A stretch of 64,000 nt of DNA from Rachycentron canadum (Eukaryota > Chordata > Actinopteri > Carangiformes > Rachycentridae): the NCBI GenBank assembly GCA_038496675.1, contig CM076651.1, positions 17,099,482-17,163,481 of the forward strand, read 5' to 3'. Each line of letters starts with the position of its first letter. The first letter of the stretch is position 1. The notes under the pieces were generated by a model, which did no database searches, was not told the origin of the DNA, and was given only the letters and a program-made list of their open reading frames with translations. A program made the translations under genes and the position numbers. This document shows positions 53,970 to 64,000 of the stretch, in pieces.

Positions 53970-56900
53970 CATCTCACACACACACATACAGAGGCCCTAA
54001 TGTATTCAGAGTCATATAGGCCTCCCACTCTGTCAGATGGCCTCGGGTAGTTCTGTTAGTTTGGATGTATTTTGGCCAGGGCTTCCTGCCTGATTTTGTC
54101 TTAATGTTGTTCCACACTTTATCTGATGGCCTTAACACACATGTGGTTTTTATGTCCCACACACAAACACACACACTCACAGCCTTGCATACACACCTAG
54201 CCTCTAAGGACTGACTGCCGATGTTATTGGAATATTCCTATAAATATAGAAGTATCATTTACAAATGCATTGCTAAATGACATTATATTGGACACCAAAA
54301 GACATTAAGGTTTGTTTCTCTCAGTGGACAAGTTCCTGGTTGTAATTTGTTGAAGAGACTTTTTAAATATCTGTGTTTGGATCATAGCTCGTACAGAAAT
54401 ATGGTACGAGAAGAGCTGAATAATTAAATTATTCTTTGGCCATTCATTTGTCTGGATGTCCAACAGGAAGTCAGCTAGCAGGGCCAGAAAAGAACTCTAG
54501 TATTTATGCTCTACGTGGCCAAAGCATGAGAAAGTCTGGAGAGACACTTTTTAAGTGTGTGCCCATCGAGCAGGTTTCATAGAAATGAATGGGGCACCAT
54601 CTTGATAGAGGATATACAGCTTTCTTAATACATCCATGAGTTCACTACTCACATCACCTTTGTTAGTTACTAAAGCAAGACATGCCAAATCTGGGCAACT
54701 GGAGTGTTTTTTTTAAATAAATACCAGGTGAGATGAGCAAGTGATTCATGGCTATAGTGATTCATTGCAGGTAAGTGCAGGATGTAACTAAATGAATAAC
54801 GACAGTAAGGGTTAATAAAATGGGATAATCTTAAACCCAAGGGAAGCCATAAAGGAGTAAGACAGTAGACTTGGAGGAGCAGAGAGGAGCAGAGAGAGAA
54901 AGGATCCATGGCTTATTGTGTCAGCCTCCCACAGTGTAGCAACTGACTAAATATGACACCTCTTCACCCTGACCCTGTCTTACAAGAGAGGAGAAAGAGA
55001 GAGAGAAAGGGAGAGAATGCTTGGTAGTGACCCGCCTCGACCCTGCCAGCTCTTCCTGACCTCCCCTGTAGCCCCATGCCGCTTAATTCTCCCTAATTAC
55101 ATTCCTCACTGACAGAAAGTTGGCCCCTGACCACCCTCGCCAAAAGGCCCAGGTAGCAAACCCTGCCACACAAAACCTGCTGGAGCAAGGGGAGGATCCT
55201 TCCCCTGTAAGGATGAAGACATGGGATGATAACCGGTGATGACAAATTAATTAATACAAGTGGAGGAGAAAACACACAAACACACACACACTCAAGCATA
55301 GGTGTGTGCATGGATCCAGTGAGCTCGGTAGCACATTGATATGACAGACAGTGATGGATGGTGTTTAGTGTTGGACTCAGCAGTAAATGGGGAAGTGGGG
55401 GCAAACCTGTTCCACATTCACTTTGTAGAAACTGCAGCATGTTTGAATCTCTGTGTTAAAGCCTGAGGAAAGAAAGTGAACATAGTAACTAAGCTGGATA
55501 TTGGAGGAAACGTACATAAGCTAAATTTAAACTCAGTTTACGTGAAAGCATAAACAGCTGTTTAGAAAAAGCAGAACTTTTTGTATTACAGGAGGAAAGT
55601 TGGAGACATTCTGTTATGTAGCACACGTGATGTGAACGTGCTGCTCGTTGCCTCATTGTTTTTATCAGGCATGCACTTCCAGGCCTGGGTATAGTTCAGC
55701 TGTGTGGTATAGGGTTACAGGAGTTTGCCTGTATTTGTCTTTACAGTGTAATTAAGGGATTTTTGGGACCTAAGGCATCAGAATGACAAACTTCTCTTGC
55801 TTTGTAGAGTTGGAAGCTTGATAGAAAATCTATTCTCAATCAATTTGGGAAAGTTAATGCATTTTGTTGCAGCCTTATAGGTTGTTGCTCTTGAAAGAAC
55901 AGGGATTTGCATTTGCTTGTTCCTCTGTATGTGTCAGAGAGACACTTGCATTGCCACAAAGTTGTATACTGCTGATTTAACTGTAACATAAGTAAGCTAT
56001 TGGACTTGTCGCTCAGTGAGCCACACAAATTTATCTCAGACTATTAACCAAAGTTCAAATGTCACCTCTGAAAGAGCGAATTGTGGCAGAAAACCTGTGC
56101 ATCCCCCTGGTAATTACCAAGCCTTGACTCAATACGACGGTGTAGGCCTGCATTTGATATTCCATAAACATAATGGTCTCATGTGACTGTGTGTAGATAA
56201 ATATCATGGACTTAGCCTGAGGGAGAGAAAAGGGGGGACGTTCCATTTTTTTATATCACATAATACAGCTCTTGTGTTCCCACAGAATACAAGGGGGCCT
56301 TCTCTTGGCCCCCTCTGCTAAATCCCTCAGCTATCTTTCAAACAGTGATAGTTACGGAAATTAGCAGCGCAGAAATCCATAAGCGTCCATCATCAGGGGG
56401 CTTATTAGCGTCTTTGTGAGGTTATGAGGGGAGGACAGAAGGCCCGGAGCACCGCAGGGGCTCAGCTGAGACGCTATCTTCACATAACACACACACATGC
56501 ACTGGGACAAGTGCATTCAAACTGGTATACAAAGTCATATTCATACACGTATGAGCAAACACACATGCACATATATGTACAGATGGAGCGGAAAATATCT
56601 CACTTTTTTTTTTTTTTTTTTTACTGGTCATGGTGTAACTGTCAGACTGCATTAATTGTCCAAGGGGACCTCAAAAAGTCAGACCATCCTGCCAGCGGCA
56701 GTTGTAGTGCTATATCTGTCAATGTGGCAGAAAAAGGTCTAACTTCCTGAATGTATGGGGGTCTGAGGTACCTTTTATAGGGATATAACACCCTGATAAC
56801 CACATCACTCTCCTGTCCACAGTCCCAATAACAAAAAAACACACAGAAAACAATGCTTGAGCAGAATCATCAGTATTATCATAATATTATTATTATCAGT

Positions 56901-57393
56901 GCTGCTGAAATGACAAATGACAATGTAAAATTGCTCATAGGTAAGACAATATCTCAGATTATGTCATTACCTTCCTACCTGTCCCAGAAAAGATTTTGTG
57001 TTAGTGCGAGTGAATGATCTTATTATGTGTGAAGAGGAAATTATCTCTTATTTCAGATAGTATTTGTATTCATAGAATTACACATTAATTTAAGAAAATT
57101 GGTTTTCATTAGTTCTACTCATTAATGTGTGTGTTTGAATGTAAAAAATGTAAATGATGGGCTACACATACAGAGCAAATTAAAGTTTTAGGGAGAAACA
57201 GGTGCCAAAAAAAAGATTACTTACTTTTCAAAATCTGCAAACCATTGCTTATCTTGGGGCAAAAATGTACTCTGAAGAACACAAACACACACTCACACAC
57301 AGACACACACATACTCAGAGATTCACAAGCCCAGCAGAATTTCCATGCTATAGAACTTCCCAATATTCCCCCTTCATCTCATTTTAGCTCATG

Positions 57394-57395
<2 letters not shown>
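53970..57395. other. Non-coding DNA
   Basis: A possible interspersed repeat lies near 54465-54610. A conserved-element-like part lies at 56040-56240 (CCCCCTGGTAATTACCAAGC). A T19 run occupies 56604-56622. Confidence 0.4.
56604..56622. repeat. Poly(T) run
   Basis: Nineteen T; could be the complement of a retroposon tail, but no element is recognisable beside it. Confidence 0.85.

Positions 57396-57478
<83 letters not shown>
57396..57478. repeat. Long (GT)n microsatellite
   Basis: About 41 pure units. Confidence 0.95.
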
Positions 57479-57479
<1 letters not shown>

Positions 57480-57767
57480 TTGTTTGTTGGGCTGGTGGGG
57501 GATAATAAATGGCGGCAGACATGGACATCGATTTCAGTAATAACACGGAGAGCAGAGCAGTGGCAGTGGCAGACGTCAGCCTGAGGTCCATCCATCTATG
57601 AAACAGGACATGCCAGTAATAGGAAAACACCACACACCGTTATGGCCAGGGGCAAAGCACACAGGCAACTTATCACAGCACTGAACTTTGATGCTTCGCC
57701 GCGCGCAGGGGAGAAAATATATATAATTCCATTATTTCTTCACAGATGATGAGACACAGGCTGTGCA

Positions 57768-57773
<6 letters not shown>

Positions 57774-57856
<83 letters not shown>
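57774..57856. repeat. Long (TG)n microsatellite, left arm of an inverted pair
   Basis: About 41 pure units. It is reverse complementary to the (CA)n tract at 57911-57944, 54 bases away. Confidence 0.95.
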
Positions 57857-57859
<3 letters not shown>

Positions 57860-57909
57860 GCGTGGGGGGATGTTGTGCCTTTGTGAACTAAAAGGGATCT
57901 TGCACATAT

Positions 57910-57910
<1 letters not shown>

Positions 57911-57944
<34 letters not shown>
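57911..57944. repeat. (CA)n microsatellite, right arm of an inverted pair
   Basis: About 17 pure units. Confidence 0.95.
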
Positions 57945-59822
<1,878 letters not shown>

Positions 59823-59969
59823 GGCATGACTGGTGGTGGGGTAAGGGGATCTGTGGATGGTGTGAAAAGTATTAAGTGCCAGTAATAATTGGAAGCGGGC
59901 CTAGAGAATCCAAATATAATGTTACAGCGGGAACACTTGTAATACATTGGTTCTGGAGATGGGCCCAGA

Positions 59970-59971
<2 letters not shown>

Positions 59972-60002
<31 letters not shown>
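59972..60002. repeat. (CA)n microsatellite
   Basis: About 15 units. Confidence 0.9.
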
Positions 60003-60004
<2 letters not shown>

Positions 60005-63000
60005 GGCAGACAGTGATTTTTCCTGGCTTTCTATGCTTGCAGATGCGCCGGCCATTGCCCCCCATTTAAGCTTCAAATACCACCCCCCATTTAGCCTCCT
60101 TTTGGCCAAAAGAAACATGGCTCATATTTTACCTGGCACACTCCAGAAATCTTCCTCTGCTTTGTTCTCTGTCTCCAGGACCAAATCAGTAGGAAGTCTG
60201 GAGGAAAAGTGACAGCTCGGGAAAAAAAAAATCTACTAAATTACCTGTTGAATAATGTTTTCACTGAGGTGGAAATTCGCTTTCATGACATCTGCGTAGG
60301 AAACAACAAATTATTAATTATCTGCGCCTTTTTTTTCTGGTCAATCAATTTGTAGTTTTGTAGTTTAATCTTTAAAATACAGTACATATGTCATAAAATC
60401 CAATAATAGAAGCTGCATTTATACTGGATAACTGATGTTAACATTCAATTCAAAATTTCTGCTGATTAATGTGTTAAAAAAAAGTATATAGATAGATATG
60501 TGAAGCTGTTTTGTTGTGTTTTTTTTAATTTCCCAGGATATGTTATGTGAATGAAAGTAAGGTCTTTCAACTTTAATTTCAGGGTGATCACATCCACATC
60601 AAATGAGCCGTATAGCAATTTCAGCCTTCTTTATAGAACAATGCCCTTGTGTTAAGAATAGTTCTGTTTTCATGTGTTATATAATAAACAATATAGAGTT
60701 GGTGATACAGAAGCGTTGAACCCTGATTGAATGAGACAAGCGTTTATCATCTAACTATTAGAAATGAGAAATGGGGATGAGAGAGGGTCTTTGATGTCCT
60801 GCAAGCGTCCCAGGCAGGTGCCAGCAGCGACTTGTCAATAACTGTTAGGAGGAAGCCAGTGGTTGGCCCAGGCATTCCAGCGGCTAGCCTGCCCCAGTTC
60901 CCTTGGCTCATGCTTCATGGCCCGCCACAGAAATGCCAGCCTCTCGCTCTCGCTCTCTCTCTCTCCCTAACTCTTTCTTCCTCTAACACACACACACACT
61001 TGCACAGCTGTTGGACCTAACACTCCACCAATATCTTATTTTTAGCTGCTGCTGTTTTGAAAACCCTATTTAGTACCCATTTTTTTGCCTGGTGGCAAGA
61101 GTTAAAGGTTTATTTTAAGCGTGCTCGTATTTCTAGTCCTGGGAAGCAGGTACTGCCATCGTTTTGTGGCTTTTGCTGCTATGGTGGCGAGGGAGGACGT
61201 CCAAAGCAGGGCAACTTTTTTCCCTGTCTTCCTCCATACGTTGCCATGTTTTTTCCTCCTTTGGGAGTTTCTGGGAATTTCTTTTCAACAAAGCAAGACT
61301 GTGGTTTGTGAGGTGTTCTTATTTTAATCTGTGTTCCTGCTACGATTGGACTGCAGAGTTTTTATTGAATCATGGGACCATTTCTCCCCCTCCCCCCTTC
61401 ATTCACTGCAGAGCATGCAGTCAATGAGTGACACATTTAACCAGAGATGCATGGTGTGTGTCTGCTTTCATGCCTTCACTCCATGTGTGTGTGAGCGCAC
61501 ACATGTATGGCAGGATGCTGCTGGTCGTCAGCCTGCTCTTTTTCATCATAATTCCTTAAATTGAGGAGGAGGACTGAGTCTCCCTCCTTTACTGCTCCCA
61601 TTTACAGACCCCATATCAGATGCCTCACTCTCTACAAGCACTTCATTTAAATACCAGCCACGGAGCACAACCCCACCGGCCTCAGTCCAGCTGCCATTTG
61701 GGTGCACAGTTCTCCCCAGCTCTGTGGGCTGCAGTGGGAGTGAGCCCCATCTTGTTCGGGCAGTAAATGTTTATTGAATTACCTTGTGTTTTTCCAAGCA
61801 AAAGAAGGAGTGGAATGGAACAATAGAGAGAAGTTTACGTTTAGTCTCCCCTCCCCTGCTTTGCTACTCTAAAGTAGCCCTGACGCTCGTCTTTTCCCAA
61901 GAATGTGGAATTCCTCCTCATGCACCAGTTTCCCGTTATTGCAAGTGCTACAATAAATCCTCTCAAACACCTACCGTTTATTTTTCTCTCATGTTGTCTT
62001 CTATGGTATTCTCCTCTCTGCACTTTTCTTCTCTCCACCTCTGAACTCAGACGATTATTTTCTCTGCATCTCCCATGACACCTTGTTCCTCTTTGGAGAA
62101 TCTTGTAGGTGCTTGTATGTTTATCTGAGAGATGGCGACTTTCAATAAACCTGGCCCCTGGACACTGCACACATCCACACATATAGACACACAAGCCTTG
62201 GTAATTAATCTTAGATAAACACACAGCCTCACACATGCACTTGTGTGAGGCTGAAGTACCCTGTAGGAAAATAATCAGGCCAGAGAATGCAAGTTTGAAG
62301 CAACGTAAGATCTTGCCACTGTGTACTTTGGATGGGAAAATGTATCGAAGCGATCTGGAGAACAAACACTGGTATCTGTTCTGTAGACAGACAAGACTGC
62401 AAGCTGATAGCAGCCGCCACGTATCCTGTTTCCTCACATGTTCTGCGTTTGCATGAGCTGGATGCCAAAAGTGGTAGAAGGAAAGGTTAAAGGTCACCGG
62501 ATAAAATAAATGGTGATGGATATAGTGTAAATCAGATGTCAAGCGTGGTCTTTCACATGAATTTAGGGTTTTGGATGGACATAAATAGTAATAGTGAGAA
62601 TAGGAGGGACGGGTCATACAGGTGACTTCAGGGGTAAAGAGGCATCTTGAGGAAGGAGATCAGACTTCACATGCACATACACACACTACCTGAACAGAGA
62701 ACAAGCTGCATCTGTGAACTGTGAACGAGGCATAGCAGGAGGGAAAGAAGGGGCAGAGACAGACAGAGAGAAAGAAAGCTGAGCCGTTGGACCACACAGA
62801 TAAAAGAGTGTGCTCTGTTCTTTTTCCTCCTGAAGGAACCTGAAGGAGGAAACTCCACCTCTGGGATTAAGGCTTGTGTTTCCCCAATTTACTGCCATGG
62901 CTGCCTCAGACAATATATTTCTGTTCTGCTTGTCTTGTGTCGTTTCTTCTCTTCTTTAAAAAATAAGCATTTTTTGACACTGAGGTGCTTTTTTTAGCCA

Positions 63001-64000
63001 CCATTTACCTTCATGTGAGATTTATTGGTCAAATATTAAGCAATAAAGTTGATTACATTGTACGGATCAATCCAGTATATTATTCTGTATTATTTATATA
63101 TAATATGAATCAAATCTACAGTAAAATTTAAGTATCTGTCTCTCTGGGGTAATTATTATCTAATATACTCCAGCACCTCTTTGCTACACATTGTTTGTAT
63201 ATTTCAGTCAGTGTAATAGATAAACTGTATTGTGATGCTGTATAGGATAAGCATGACATGAGGGCATGCTCTGGCTCATTTGGTGGTGGAATTATCGAAT
63301 TTGCTGTGCGCTGCCCCTGAACCACCCTACCCAACCACAAGAAAGAACTAGAGGAGGAGACGAAAGGTCTACACAAACATGGACACACACACATGCACAC
63401 ATTCAGCCTCCCCCAGCACAAGGGGATGCTCTGCACATTCTCCCTAATTGCTTGTTTCAAGCGGAGACTGATTGTGGAAAATTATACCCTTTGCATTTTC
63501 TTCTGTGCTCCCCCTCTGTCTTTTTTCCTTTTTTTTTGTGCCTGCACATATGCATAGATGTCAAGGGGCCAAATGTACAGTATGTGCCTTGACGTGTACT
63601 TTGGGTTAAGTGCGTCTACAAGCATATGTGTGGATGTGTGTGCCTGCACTGTACAAGTGTACCATCCATGTGCCTCTGCTCTCCATGTGCATGTACTTCC
63701 AGTGTGTGTGTGTCTTTCTGTCCTTGACTGTGCTGACGGTTTTCAGTTAGATCTGTATCCTTAAGTTATTGTGAGTTCATGGTTTCCTCACACCACAGCT
63801 GGTGAGTTTGTGTGTGCTTGAATGTATACTTTTGAAAACGGACAATAGACTATATATGGTATGTCATACTCCTTGCTCTTCACTATAGTTGTGCCCAATA
63901 TAGCAACACAGGCCATAGTCTTCTATTTTTCTTCATCCTTCTCCTCTCCCTCACCCTCTTCACGACTCCTCCCACCTCTCCCTTTCCAAATGTGCGGCTT
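60003..64000. other. Non-coding DNA to the window end
   Basis: AT-rich at 60.2-60.8 kb, a CTCTC run near 60947-60966, conserved-element-like sequence near 62080-62460 (overlapping the 258-codon antisense frame), AT-rich again near 62.95-63.2 kb, and TG-rich words at 63.6-63.8 kb. No exon is supported. Confidence 0.4.
61841..62617 (-). other. 258-codon antisense open frame, function unknown, probably non-coding
   Basis: This is the longest open frame here that is not produced by a dinucleotide repeat. The translation is rich in Cys, His, Arg and Ser, lacks an evident signal peptide or ordered Cys/His spacing, and resembles no family I know. There is no obvious promoter or Kozak context at the ATG, and I did not identify splice signals. 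The sequence between 62080 and 62460 looks like a conserved non-coding element, which may explain its stop-poor character. Treat it as an open frame, not a gene. Confidence 0.12.

Overview
This is vertebrate, most likely teleost fish, nuclear DNA. The evidence is the very high density of long (CA)n/(GT)n microsatellites, two (GATA)n/(GACA)n blocks, moderate to AT-rich composition with few CpGs, what looks like a degenerate fish-type tRNA-derived SINE, and a DNA-transposon relic that starts with an AAAGGGTCAATTCACC-like end. I see no bacterial-style gene organisation, no rRNA or tRNA gene, no CRISPR array and no complete protein-coding gene.

The window is almost entirely non-coding and reads like the inside of one or more long introns, or a gene desert, of a developmental-type locus. 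The best coding evidence is one short exon on the + strand at 34361-34411. It is 51 nt (17 codons), has a strong polypyrimidine acceptor with a tandem CAGCAG end and a GTAGGA donor, is open in only one phase, and has GC-rich third positions unlike its flanks. I do not recognise the protein. A much weaker second candidate, 43651-43863, follows a good acceptor and stays open for 70 codons in the phase that would continue from the first exon. Other open frames are either translations of simple repeats or isolated frames with no recognisable domain.

Layout: 1-14 kb is ordinary non-coding DNA with one transposon relic (about 5.06-5.28 kb), one conserved-element-like block with a homeodomain-type inverted repeat (5.8-6.2 kb) and a G-rich stretch (10.5-10.8 kb). 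14-20 kb carries two microsatellite clusters, a SINE relic (15.2-15.4 kb) and pyrimidine/purine-rich DNA. 21-30 kb is low in microsatellites and contains several blocks rich in homeodomain, POU and nuclear-receptor-like words that look like conserved non-coding enhancers; a possible Ty3/Gypsy relic lies at 24.1-24.9 kb. 31-40 kb holds the exon, the two GATA/GACA blocks and several repeats. 41-49 kb is again enhancer-like, mainly at 44.3-46.2 kb. 50-60 kb is dominated by very long (TG)n tracts, including a (TG)n...(CA)n pair that forms a large inverted repeat. 60-64 kb is non-coding with one 258-codon antisense open frame of unknown meaning.

Conservation, promoter and enhancer statements are inferences from base composition and motifs. 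No alignment was available, and all motif readings were made by eye.
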